Below the pieces are notes generated by a model. The model worked only from the letters and a program-made list of their open reading frames with translations. It was not told where the DNA came from and made no database searches. From Flavobacteriaceae bacterium LSUCC0859 (lineage in GTDB: Bacteria > Bacteroidota > Bacteroidia > Flavobacteriales > Flavobacteriaceae): a stretch of DNA of 64,000 nt. Every line of letters begins with the position of its first letter. Within the stretch, counting starts at the first letter, position 1. Position numbers and translations under genes: made by a program. Positions 1 through 7,439 of the stretch are shown in pieces. Location of the stretch: the NCBI GenBank assembly GCA_022239325.1, contig JAKOGP010000002.1, positions 401,414 through 465,413 of the forward strand, in the 5' to 3' direction.

Positions 1-102
1 GCACTTCCTGTTGGATTTTTAAAAGGTGCCTTTTCTAATTTTCATGCCCTGCGCAGCGGCAACTATTCTTCCATGATATATGTGCTTCAGAAAGCAAATT
101 AA
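1..102 (+). CDS. C-terminal fragment of an unknown protein
   Basis: An open frame runs from the first base of the window to a TAA at 100-102, giving a 33-residue tail that ends in SSMIYVLQKAN. It has no stop and no start inside the window, so it looks like the 3' end of a rightward gene beginning outside. The basic and aromatic tail resembles the ends of membrane-associated glycosyltransferases, but this is too short to assign a function. Confidence 0.45.
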   Translation, partial: ALPVGFLKGAFSNFHALRSGNYSSMIYVLQKAN

Positions 103-149
103 CGATTTAGAAGAGTTATAAGCGCGGAAAACATCTACCAGCTCCATAG

Positions 150-174
150 GGAGTGTTTTTTCTAAAAAACCTCC
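150..174. terminator. Hairpin between convergent genes
   Basis: GGAG-t-GTTTTTT, a two-base loop and AAAAAAC-CTCC form an inverted repeat between the rightward fragment ending at 102 and the leftward DoxX gene ending at 247. It is A/T-rich and could end transcription from both sides. A direct repeat of CCTCCTTAAA follows at about 170-189. The rest of 103-246 is AT-rich with nothing recognisable. Confidence 0.4.
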
Positions 175-246
175 TTAAACCTCCTTAAAATAAACTAAGT
201 TTTATAAGAAAAACCTATTGTTAAAAAGTAAAACCATTAGAATATC

Positions 247-654
247 CTATATCATCTCCATTTCTAAAAAGAACAGCAATAAGACGGCTGGCACCAAATA
301 AATTACAATGGTTCTTGCACCGTCGTAATCTTTAGCCATTCTTTGACCAAACAGCAGCATGAGAAGTGTAACACAAGAAAGGGTAGCTGCATATAAAGCC
401 ATAGTACGCTCATTATTTGCCAAGACATCATAGAGCCCCCACACAGAGCAAAAAGCGGTGGCCAGTTCCATTAGTATCACTATGGCTAAAAGCATGGGAA
501 CCATATTTTTTAAAGGACTATTGGCAAAATGATTTTTTAACCAAGACAGGTTGCCATTCCAGTCTGTGATTTTGTCTATCCCACTTTGAAGAAAGGTGAT
601 TAAAACAAACAATAGCAATACAGTTTCAGTGAGGTGGTATTGAATAAATTCCAT
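247..654 (-). CDS. DoxX-family membrane protein
   Basis: This 135-residue protein has about four hydrophobic segments and the DoxX-like opening LITFLQSGIDKITDW, in which a helix is followed by a conserved G-x-x-K region. DoxX-like proteins are small inner-membrane proteins whose best-known members are quinol oxidase subunits or take part in redox and thiol stress; the function of the short bacterial ones is mostly undefined. It starts 7 bases after holB ends on the same strand, so the two are probably co-transcribed from the holB promoter. The family call is fairly secure; a specific reaction cannot be given. Confidence 0.7.
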   Translation of the reverse strand: MEFIQYHLTETVLLLFVLITFLQSGIDKITDWNGNLSWLKNHFANSPLKNMVPMLLAIVILMELATAFCSVWGLYDVLANNERTMALYAATLSCVTLLMLLFGQRMAKDYDGARTIVIYLVPAVLLLFFLEMEMI

Positions 655-661
655 AATTTTT

Positions 662-1825
662 TTATTTAGTGGCTTTGGCCGCGGAGGGCGTGTGTATATA
701 ACGGGTTAGGACAATCGCAAGATCTGTAAAGATCATCTTTGCATTTCCGTTACGCTCAATTTCGTAGAGTGCTTTTTCAAGCGATTCCTGAATTCCTGTA
801 ATATTAGATTCGTGCACAAAAGGCACTAATTTTTTAAAATCAAATCCATCTACATGAACCTGAGTGTGCTGGAATTCCGACAGCCCATAGTGAGAAAGCA
901 GCGCTTCTCTAAATAGAGACAGGCAATACAGCAAAAAATTCTTTTGGACTTCTCTTCCAGACTTTGCCACTTCTCCACTCCAATTGATGAGTTCATTTAT
1001 AGCACCCTTATTGCCTTTGGCGCTAAAGGCGGTGCGTACCCAAAACACAAACCAATCTCCAAAACGCAGTTCTTCAGAGTCTTTTCTAAAAAGATCCAGC
1101 GCTTTGTTAAAGTTTCCTTCCGCCGCAACAGATATTTGTTTGGCTTCCTGAGCTGTGGCTCCGGCTTGTACCAATCCTTCTGTAATAGCTTCCTCAGAAA
1201 TTTTTCTAAAATGAGATATTTGACAGCGAGATTGTATGGTGGCTAATAGTTGCTCTTCATCTTGAGCAATAAGAATAAACAGCGTTTTTTCTGGTGGCTC
1301 TTCTAAGAGCTTTAAGAGTTTGTTTGCGGCAGCCGTATTCATTTTTTCTACCCCCCAAATAACCATTACCTTATAGCCGCCTTCGTAAGATTTTAGGGCT
1401 AGTTTTTGAGAAATTTCTTTGGCTTCTTCTACACTTATGTTGCCTTGTTTTTTCTCTGTTCCTATGAGTTGGTACCAGTCAAATAAATTGCCGTAAGGCT
1501 GTTCTTGAATAAAAGAGCGCCATTCTGCAATATAATGGTCGCTAATGGGCTTACTTTTTGCAGCTTCAGAAGCGGCTACGGGAAAGGCAAAATGGAGGTC
1601 TGGATGGTTTAGGTGGTCCATCTTTAGATGGCCAGACTCTTTTTGAGCGGGTGTTAGGTCTCCATATTCACAAAGCACTGCCCTAGCCAGCGCCAAGGCC
1701 ATAGGCAGGGTACCACTCCCTTCCGGCCCCACAAATAGCTGTGCATGCGCCAAACGGTTCACGCCTATGGCGGTCTGTAAGCGGTTCTTAATGTACTGCT
1801 GCCCTAAAACTTCTTCAAAACGCAT
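662..1825 (-). CDS. holB: DNA polymerase III delta' subunit
   Basis: This 387-residue protein belongs to the clamp-loader AAA+ family. It begins MRFEEVLGQQYIKNRL, typical of delta'. Its P-loop is degenerate (GPEGSGT, without the lysine), as expected for delta', which does not hydrolyse ATP. A sensor-type segment follows (KVMVIWGVEKMNTAAANKLL-KLLEEPP), then SRC near residue 200 (TIQSRC), the delta'/gamma hallmark. Its role is to help load the sliding clamp at the replication fork. The ATG at 1823-1825 lies only four bases after a TAnnTTTG promoter element, so the mRNA is probably leaderless. DoxX follows directly. Confidence 0.93.
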   Translation of the reverse strand: MRFEEVLGQQYIKNRLQTAIGVNRLAHAQLFVGPEGSGTLPMALALARAVLCEYGDLTPAQKESGHLKMDHLNHPDLHFAFPVAASEAAKSKPISDHYIAEWRSFIQEQPYGNLFDWYQLIGTEKKQGNISVEEAKEISQKLALKSYEGGYKVMVIWGVEKMNTAAANKLLKLLEEPPEKTLFILIAQDEEQLLATIQSRCQISHFRKISEEAITEGLVQAGATAQEAKQISVAAEGNFNKALDLFRKDSEELRFGDWFVFWVRTAFSAKGNKGAINELINWSGEVAKSGREVQKNFLLYCLSLFREALLSHYGLSEFQHTQVHVDGFDFKKLVPFVHESNITGIQESLEKALYEIERNGNAKMIFTDLAIVLTRYIHTPSAAKATK

Positions 1826-1829
1826 GACT

Positions 1830-1837
1830 CAAAGATA
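1830..1837 (-). promoter_or_regulatory. holB promoter -7 element
   Basis: TATCTTTG on the minus strand matches the Bacteroidetes TAnnTTTG consensus. The gap to the holB ATG is four bases, so the transcript should begin at or very near the start codon. No clear -33 TTG is seen at the usual spacing. Confidence 0.65.
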
Positions 1838-1840
1838 CAA

Positions 1841-1864
1841 AAAGCGGCCCGTACGGGCCGCTTT
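1841..1864 (-). terminator. Perfect 24-bp palindromic terminator
   Basis: The 24 bases form a perfect palindrome centred on CGTACG (AAAGCGGCCC on the left, GGGCCGCTTT on the right). On the minus strand a TTTTTG run follows. It sits after the M56 peptidase gene and should end the blaI operon. It lies immediately before the holB promoter, so terminator, promoter and start codon fit within about 42 bases. Confidence 0.8.
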
Positions 1865-1968
1865 AAAATGCAGGACTATGCTATTAAGACTAAGGCTGTT
1901 ACTCTTAGAGCAAAGACAGCATATGATTTACAATCCTTAGGACTATTTTTAAGAGGTAGGACATCATT

Positions 1969-4077
1969 TTATTCTTTCTTTTTAAGTATAATTTCTACCA
2001 CCCCATGAGCACCTTTGTCTCCATATTTTTTTAGTGCAGACTTTCCTTTGAGCACAGAGACACTTTCAATATGGTCTGGATCTATGTCATTTATTTGCTT
2101 GTCTTTGGGCTGCTCTTTTCCATCTATCACAATAAGTGGGGTTTTGGAATTGCTGTTCCAAGAGCCTTTATTTTTAATTGTAATCTTTTTTTCAGAAGCA
2201 TCTGTATCCTGAAGCGATTTTATAATAAAAATCCCATTTTTACGTGCTTTTATGCCGCCCAAAGAGCTAGCTGTGGAGTCTGGCAAGACCAGATCAAAAT
2301 CGATATCTTTAATGTCTTCATACTCTATTTGGATGGTGTCTCCAGAAAAAGAACTGCCATTGATAAAAACAGCTGCTTTTTTCTGATGGCCCAGTAGTAA
2401 ACTGTCCGAACCAAAGAAAACAAACTCATTAGCGTCTTTGTCGGTAAAAGAGAGTTTATCTATAGTCATTTTCATGACCTTATTTGAGGCCTTTTCAGCA
2501 GCTTTTTCCGCTTTCATAGCAGCTTTTTCTGCTTTCTCAGCAACCTCTTTCCCCATCACTTTTATTTCCATGGCCTTTCGCTTCATCCTTTGGGCTCTCT
2601 CCACGATTTTTTCTATCTTTTCTTTAGAGTCTACTACCTCATTTTCATCTAAATCTGTCATGAGGCTAACGATAACAGAATCTTTATCTAAATTACCCGC
2701 CCTAACTACAAGTCTGTCTTTTTTGACTTTGCCGGAAGTGCTTCTAAAACCTGCCTTTAGAATGAGGTTTTGCTCATTCATTTGAATGTAAAATTCAAAA
2801 GGAGTAAGGGGGTCTGTGCCGCTCACAGCATAGTTCCCAGACTTGCCATTATTGGTTTTAAAACTGGATTTTATACCAGTGATGAGCCCCTGAGCATTTC
2901 GCTTTACTTTTTTAAAATCTAGCGATACCCCATATGTATCAAAGACCTTTAAATAGCCTTTTTTGAGTTCTTCGTCGCTCGTAATAGGCTCTATGAGCAC
3001 AGAAAGAGTTGTTTTTGAAAACTTAATGTTACGCTGCTTTGCTGGCGGAGGCGGAGGCGGAACGGAGTAAGCGCGTTTTCCTGCTACAGGCGGTGGCGGT
3101 GGCGGCACAGAGTAGGATCTTTTTTCACTCTTCTTAGCGTTTGCTTTGCCCAACACCGTTGGCGGTGGCGGCGGAATAGTGTCTACAATTGTTGTGATTA
3201 TTGGCGGTGGTGGCGGGGCCATTTGGGCCACAGTTTTAGTGTTAAAAGCAAAGACAAAGGCCACCAATAAGGGGACTAAGAGGGCACTGCCCCAGGGACT
3301 TTTTTTAGCTTGGGTGTTGTTGAGCATCATAATTCGTTTTTTTAAAAAGGATTCATAAAAAGGTTGTACTAAGCTAAGCTGTTCTAGTGGCACGCTTTGG
3401 TTGAGTAAGATGTATTGATAGTTTTTTAATTGTTGGGTTTGTGAAACCGTTCCTTCATCTGCTAAGAATTCAAGATTTTCTAACATCTTCTTTTTGTATA
3501 TCCAGAGCAGTGGGTTCCACCAGGCGAAGACCAACACCAACTGAATGGCAAGCACATCTATAGAATGCCATTGTTTTAGGTGTACTTTCTCATGAGCTAA
3601 AACAACTTCATAATGAGGCCCTAGATACATTTTTTTAGGAAATACAATAGATTGAAAAAAAGAAAAAGGGGCCTTGGCCATACTGGAAAGCAGTAATTTG
3701 GGCCGTTTGCTATGTACCACCTCACTCTGCTTTAAGATTTGGAGCACCTTAAACAAACGCCACAGTAGCCACAATGCCATAACAACACTCATGGCTCCAA
3801 TGAGAAGGAATCCATAAAATTCCCAGGAGAATTCACTTTGAGGAGGTTCCAAGGCTAAGACATCCATGGAAAGCGCACTGGCTGGAGGCCTAAAAGGAAT
3901 CACCTCTATTTTTTCTAAAGAAACAAAAGGAAGAACCAGACTACTGAGCAAACCAAAGCCTAGAAAAAAACGATTGTACACAAACTGCCTTCTAGGAAGT
4001 AGCCAAAACTGGTATACGCCTAAAAAGGCCGCTAATAACAGCATCTGTTTTAGGGCTATTTCAAGGAAGCTTTCCAT
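1969..4077 (-). CDS. M56 (BlaR1-type) membrane peptidase with TonB-plug-like tail
   Basis: This 702-residue protein has about four N-terminal transmembrane helices enclosing the zinc motif HEKVH near residue 163, followed by a NPLLW helix, as in the BlaR1/MecR1 M56 peptidases. After the last helix (about residue 275) the extracytoplasmic part has four proline runs (PPPPP or PPPPPP), a Lys/Ala-rich coiled-coil-like stretch (about 505-545) and a C-terminal segment (IVIDGKEQ, then DIESVSVLKG-like and GVVEI) that resembles the plug of TonB-dependent receptors. It overlaps the BlaI-type repressor gene by 17 bases. By analogy it senses an envelope signal and inactivates BlaI by proteolysis. The ligand is unknown and no beta-lactamase gene is nearby. 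Confidence 0.85.
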   Translation of the reverse strand: MESFLEIALKQMLLLAAFLGVYQFWLLPRRQFVYNRFFLGFGLLSSLVLPFVSLEKIEVIPFRPPASALSMDVLALEPPQSEFSWEFYGFLLIGAMSVVMALWLLWRLFKVLQILKQSEVVHSKRPKLLLSSMAKAPFSFFQSIVFPKKMYLGPHYEVVLAHEKVHLKQWHSIDVLAIQLVLVFAWWNPLLWIYKKKMLENLEFLADEGTVSQTQQLKNYQYILLNQSVPLEQLSLVQPFYESFLKKRIMMLNNTQAKKSPWGSALLVPLLVAFVFAFNTKTVAQMAPPPPPIITTIVDTIPPPPPTVLGKANAKKSEKRSYSVPPPPPPVAGKRAYSVPPPPPPAKQRNIKFSKTTLSVLIEPITSDEELKKGYLKVFDTYGVSLDFKKVKRNAQGLITGIKSSFKTNNGKSGNYAVSGTDPLTPFEFYIQMNEQNLILKAGFRSTSGKVKKDRLVVRAGNLDKDSVIVSLMTDLDENEVVDSKEKIEKIVERAQRMKRKAMEIKVMGKEVAEKAEKAAMKAEKAAEKASNKVMKMTIDKLSFTDKDANEFVFFGSDSLLLGHQKKAAVFINGSSFSGDTIQIEYEDIKDIDFDLVLPDSTASSLGGIKARKNGIFIIKSLQDTDASEKKITIKNKGSWNSNSKTPLIVIDGKEQPKDKQINDIDPDHIESVSVLKGKSALKKYGDKGAHGVVEIILKKKE

Positions 4078-4441
4078 CTGGCTTATTTTCTATTAATTCA
4101 ATAATTTTCTTGAGTTCTGCCACAGATATTTTCTCTTCAGCAGCAAATTGAGACACCAATCCAGTATAAGAATTGCTAAAAAAATCGGATACGGCCTTTT
4201 CCATAAGCTCTGCCCTGTAGGTGTCTTTTGAAATAACAGGAAAGTATTCATGGGTTTTTCCATAGGCTTTGTGGCCCACATAGCCCTTCTCTTCTAAGTT
4301 GCGCACCATAGTAGAGAGGGTGTTGTAGTGCGGCGGCTCTGTATTGTCTGTGTAAGCCGCCAAAATGTCTTTGACAAATCCTCCGCCTATTTGCCAGAGA
4401 ATTTTCATGACTTCTTCTTCTTTGTTGGTCAGTGCTTTCAT
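4061..4441 (-). CDS. BlaI/MecI/CopY-family repressor
   Basis: This 126-residue protein has the BlaI winged-helix pattern: LTNKEEEVMKILWQIG at the N-terminus, YNTLSTMVRNLEEKGYVGHK as recognition helix and wing, and a C-terminal dimerisation region (LVSQFAAEEKISVAELKKII). It overlaps the downstream M56 peptidase gene, the usual repressor-sensor arrangement. Its own promoter (TACATTTG) contains a TAACTA/TAGTTA dyad that fits a BlaI-type autoregulatory operator. The repressor should be released when the M56 partner cleaves it. Regulated genes beyond its own operon are unknown. Confidence 0.9.
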   Translation of the reverse strand: MKALTNKEEEVMKILWQIGGGFVKDILAAYTDNTEPPHYNTLSTMVRNLEEKGYVGHKAYGKTHEYFPVISKDTYRAELMEKAVSDFFSNSYTGLVSQFAAEEKISVAELKKIIELIENKPDGKLP

Positions 4442-4467
4442 TGTGTTAGTGTATATTACATCTTTTT

Positions 4468-4498
4468 CAAATGTATAACTAAAAAAATAGTTACAAAA
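4468..4498 (-). promoter_or_regulatory. blaI promoter with operator-like dyad in the spacer
   Basis: On the minus strand TTTTG (4494-4498) and TACATTTG (4468-4475) are separated by exactly 18 bases, a textbook Bacteroidetes promoter. The spacer is itself a dyad, TAACTA (4476-4481), six A, TAGTTA (4488-4493). A dimeric BlaI repressor bound there would cover both promoter elements. Assigning the dyad to BlaI is inference from position and symmetry. Confidence 0.65.
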
Positions 4499-4580
4499 CG
4501 AATTTAATAGTTTTTTAACTAAATTTGCAGTTTAAAATTGTTTAAAAGCGATATAGACCCATTCAATAATTTTGATAGCT

Positions 4581-4650
4581 GGTCAAACACTTCCAAGTAG
4601 AGCGCTACTTATCTCTACATTTGCGACGACAACGATGTCGTGTTTTTTTT
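4581..4650 (+). ncRNA. Candidate small RNA upstream of pgk
   Basis: TAATTTTG at 4567-4574 fits the -7 consensus. A predicted start near 4581 would give an RNA of about 70 bases with a hairpin (AAGTAG/CTACTT, 4595-4610) and a terminator hairpin (ACGACA/TGTCGT with a four-base loop) followed by eight T. A second -7-like site (TAAATTTG, 4520-4527) could extend it to about 117 bases. No -33 element is at ideal spacing. It might instead be a leader attenuator for pgk, whose own -7 element lies farther downstream. Confidence 0.35.
4626..4650 (+). terminator. Rho-independent terminator
   Basis: ACGACA (4626-4631), loop ACGA, TGTCGT (4636-4641), then GTTTTTTTT. No annotated gene lies upstream on this strand, which is the main reason to suspect a small RNA here. 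Confidence 0.7.
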
Positions 4651-4685
4651 GATTTTTTTGAAAGTGGCATTGGTCTTATTTTAGG

Positions 4686-4693
4686 TATATTTG
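4686..4693 (+). promoter_or_regulatory. pgk promoter -7 element
   Basis: TATATTTG matches TAnnTTTG. The predicted start near 4700 leaves room for either candidate pgk start codon (4715 or 4751). No TTG lies at ideal spacing upstream. Confidence 0.55.
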
Positions 4694-4750
4694 TCTTTGT
4701 ACCTATAGAGAGGTATGAACCATAACAATAACCAGATATCACAATATCCC

Positions 4751-5947
4751 ATGAAAACCCTTTCAGATCTTAATTTCAAAGACAAAACCACCCTTATTCG
4801 CGTAGATTTTAACGTGCCCATGAATGAGGCCCAACAGGTGACAGACACCAATAGGATTTCTGCTGCTAAGCCTACGATAGACGCCGTCTTGGCTGCAGGC
4901 GGTAAGGCGGTTCTGATGAGTCATTTTGGCCGCCCCAAAGGAACGCGCAATCCAAGTATGTCCCTGTCTTTAATTGTAGACACGGTTTCTGAGGTATTGG
5001 GAGTGCCGGTGGCCTTTAGCGAAGACTGCGTAGGTCCTGCTGCTAAGGCAGCTGTAGACGCCCTTCCTATTGGCGGGGTTTTGTTATTGGAAAACCTCAG
5101 GTTTTATGCCCAAGAAGAAGCTGGAGACCTCACATTTGCAGAGCAGTTAGCCAGTTTAGGAGATCTATACGTTAATGACGCCTTTGGAACGGCCCACAGA
5201 CCCCACGCCTCTACCACGGTAATCGCTCAATTTTTTAAGGGGAATTGCTGTTTTGGTGCTCTTTTAGCTAAGGAGATTTTGGCCATAGACAAGGTCATGC
5301 GTAGCGGAGAAAAACCAGTGACCGCTATTTTAGGGGGCTCTAAGGTCTCTTCTAAAATTACCATTATAGAAAACATATTAGACAAGGTAGACCACCTTAT
5401 TATAGGAGGCGGTATGACCTTTACCTTTATAAAAGCCCTGGGCGGTAGTATTGGTAACTCTATTTGTGAAGACGACAAAATGGAACTAGCCTTAGATATT
5501 ATAGAAAAAGCCAAAGCCAAAGGCGTACAGCTGCACTTACCAGTAGACGTATTGGCTGCAGATGATTTTAACAAAGACGCCAATACCCAGGTGGCTCCAG
5601 TGTCTCAAATTCCTGATGGTTGGGAAGGTTTAGACGCCGGCCCCAAAACCCTAGAAAATTTTGCCCAGGTGATTGCCAGCTCTAAAACCATTTTGTGGAA
5701 TGGTCCTGTAGGCGTTTTTGAGATAGCCACTTTTGCGGGGGGCACCATAGCCATTGGAGAAGCTATTGCCAAAGCCACCGCTGCTGGCGCCTTCTCATTA
5801 GTGGGTGGTGGAGACTCCGTAGCAGCCGTTAAAGAGTTTGGTTTTGAACATAAAGTGAGTTATGTCTCTACCGGCGGCGGCGCTATGTTGGAAAGTTTAG
5901 AAGGCAAGACCCTACCTGGAATTGCCGCTATAGAAGCAATGGCTTAA
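4751..5947 (+). CDS. pgk: Phosphoglycerate kinase
   Basis: It transfers the phosphate of 1,3-bisphosphoglycerate to ADP in glycolysis, in the cytosol. Visible signatures are RVDFNVP at the N-terminus, [30 protein letters not shown], the hinge and nucleotide region GGSKVSSK, and the C-terminal [13 protein letters not shown] with [10 protein letters not shown] chose MKTLSDLNF as the start because homologues begin this way, giving 398 residues; an in-frame ATG at 4715 would add 12 residues. The transglycosylase gene follows after 7 bases, so they are probably one transcript. Confidence 0.97.
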   Translation: MKTLSDLNFKDKTTLIRVDFNVPMNEAQQVTDTNRISAAKPTIDAVLAAGGKAVLMSHFGRPKGTRNPSMSLSLIVDTVSEVLGVPVAFSEDCVGPAAKAAVDALPIGGVLLLENLRFYAQEEAGDLTFAEQLASLGDLYVNDAFGTAHRPHASTTVIAQFFKGNCCFGALLAKEILAIDKVMRSGEKPVTAILGGSKVSSKITIIENILDKVDHLIIGGGMTFTFIKALGGSIGNSICEDDKMELALDIIEKAKAKGVQLHLPVDVLAADDFNKDANTQVAPVSQIPDGWEGLDAGPKTLENFAQVIASSKTILWNGPVGVFEIATFAGGTIAIGEAIAKATAAGAFSLVGGGDSVAAVKEFGFEHKVSYVSTGGGAMLESLEGKTLPGIAAIEAMA

Positions 5948-5954
5948 GTTCCTT

Positions 5955-7430
5955 ATGCAGCGGTTTTTATACGTCTTAGTTTTTTTAGCAGGTCTAAGCT
6001 TGGTGCAGGCCCAGCAGCCTACTAGCCCAAGCCGCATGGACGGCCCAGAAATAGCAGCCGTGTTGGACAGTATTATTTTGGCCCAACACTTAGACCAGGA
6101 CAGTTTGGTTCCAGTTTATACAGCGGCAGATAGCCTGGCTTTTTTTAGGCCTCCGGCCGATACCCTAAAGGCTCGTCTGGCTCGCCTAGACCAGAAAACT
6201 CTCTTAGACAGCCGTTACAACCCTTCTTTGGAAAGCGTGATCAAACTTTTTTTAAGTTCTAAGCGCGAACTTATAGAGAAAATGCTACTCAGGAGTCAGT
6301 TTTACTTTCCTCTTTTTGAGCGGGAATTAGACGCCCAGGGCATGCCCTTAGAAATTAAATACCTAGCCATTATTGAGTCTGCCTTAGACCCCAAAGCCAA
6401 GTCTAGAGTGGGCGCAACAGGGCTTTGGCAGTTTATGTATGGCACGGGCAAGATGATGGGCTTGGAGGTAAACAATTATATAGATGAGCGCCAAGACCCG
6501 CTTAAAGCTACCAAGGCTGCGGTGGCTTATTTAAAGCAGTTACACGGTATGTTTGGAGACTGGAATTTGGCTTTAGCCGCGTACAATTCAGGCCCTGGCA
6601 ATGTGAGAAAAGCCATAAGACGCGCTGGTGGCAACAAAAACTTTTGGGCCATTCGCAGTTTTCTCCCCAGAGAAACAGCCGGATATGTTCCCGCCTTACT
6701 CACCACCATGTATCTTTTTGAATACGCTCAAGAGCACGGCCTGAGAACCCCTATCGCTACTTGGCCAGCTTTTGCTACAGACACCATTCACCTGAGTAAA
6801 GCCATTAGCTTTGCCCAGTTATCTAAGGCTTTAGACCTACCAGAAACAACCATTAGCCAGCTTAACCCGGTTTATAAATTAGGGATTGTGCCACAGCAGA
6901 GAGGCAAACGATACCCCATTAAATTACCCACCTCTAGCATAGACTTGTTTTTGAGTCAAGAAGACAGCATATACAGCTTAGTAGCTGCAGAAATGGCCGC
7001 CGCTAAAAAGCCCTTTCCAAAACTACAAACTGTTGGTGCACCGCTGAGGTACAGGGTAGTTTCTGGAGATTATTTAGGGCGTATTGCCCAGCGTTATGGG
7101 GTTCGGGTTTCCGATATTAAAAAATGGAACAGGCTTAGCACTAACAACCTCAGAGTGGGTCAAAGGCTTACGCTTTACCCCAGACGTTTTCCAGCTTCTG
7201 CTTCCAACACGACAGCGCCCGCTAATAGCGTGCAAAAGAGCCCAGCTAAAAGCACAGCCCCCTTAGACCCGGCTGCGAAAACTTATGTAGTAGCCGCGGG
7301 AGACTCGCTTTGGAGCATTGCCCAGCGCATAGAAGGGGTGAGTGTGTCTGATTTGAAAAAATGGAACAATATTTGGAACAACCAATTACAACCCGGGACC
7401 CGCATTAAATTGTGTAGCTGTTCCCCCTAA
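5955..7430 (+). CDS. MltD-like lytic transglycosylase with two LysM domains
   Basis: This 491-residue protein has a signal peptide (cleavage near VQAQQ). A soluble lytic transglycosylase domain spans about residues 110-260, with the catalytic Glu in IIESALDPKAKS, then GATGLWQFM and ALAAYNSGPGNV. Two LysM domains follow (about 368-412 and 445-489), each with a G-D-x-L-x-x-I-A-x-R core. It should cleave the MurNAc-GlcNAc bond in periplasmic peptidoglycan while held there by LysM. It lies between pgk and a DUF4837 lipoprotein gene, a grouping common in flavobacteria. Confidence 0.92.
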   Translation: MQRFLYVLVFLAGLSLVQAQQPTSPSRMDGPEIAAVLDSIILAQHLDQDSLVPVYTAADSLAFFRPPADTLKARLARLDQKTLLDSRYNPSLESVIKLFLSSKRELIEKMLLRSQFYFPLFERELDAQGMPLEIKYLAIIESALDPKAKSRVGATGLWQFMYGTGKMMGLEVNNYIDERQDPLKATKAAVAYLKQLHGMFGDWNLALAAYNSGPGNVRKAIRRAGGNKNFWAIRSFLPRETAGYVPALLTTMYLFEYAQEHGLRTPIATWPAFATDTIHLSKAISFAQLSKALDLPETTISQLNPVYKLGIVPQQRGKRYPIKLPTSSIDLFLSQEDSIYSLVAAEMAAAKKPFPKLQTVGAPLRYRVVSGDYLGRIAQRYGVRVSDIKKWNRLSTNNLRVGQRLTLYPRRFPASASNTTAPANSVQKSPAKSTAPLDPAAKTYVVAAGDSLWSIAQRIEGVSVSDLKKWNNIWNNQLQPGTRIKLCSCSP

Positions 7431-7439
7431 AAAATAAAC

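Noticed and set aside
3146..3358. Glycine-rich open frame on the plus strand
   Set aside because: It is the antisense of the polyproline-coding part of the M56 gene; the repeats come from proline codons.
1969..4441. Beta-lactam resistance operon
   Set aside because: The BlaI/M56 pair lacks a penicillin-binding sensor domain and no beta-lactamase or PBP2a gene is adjacent.
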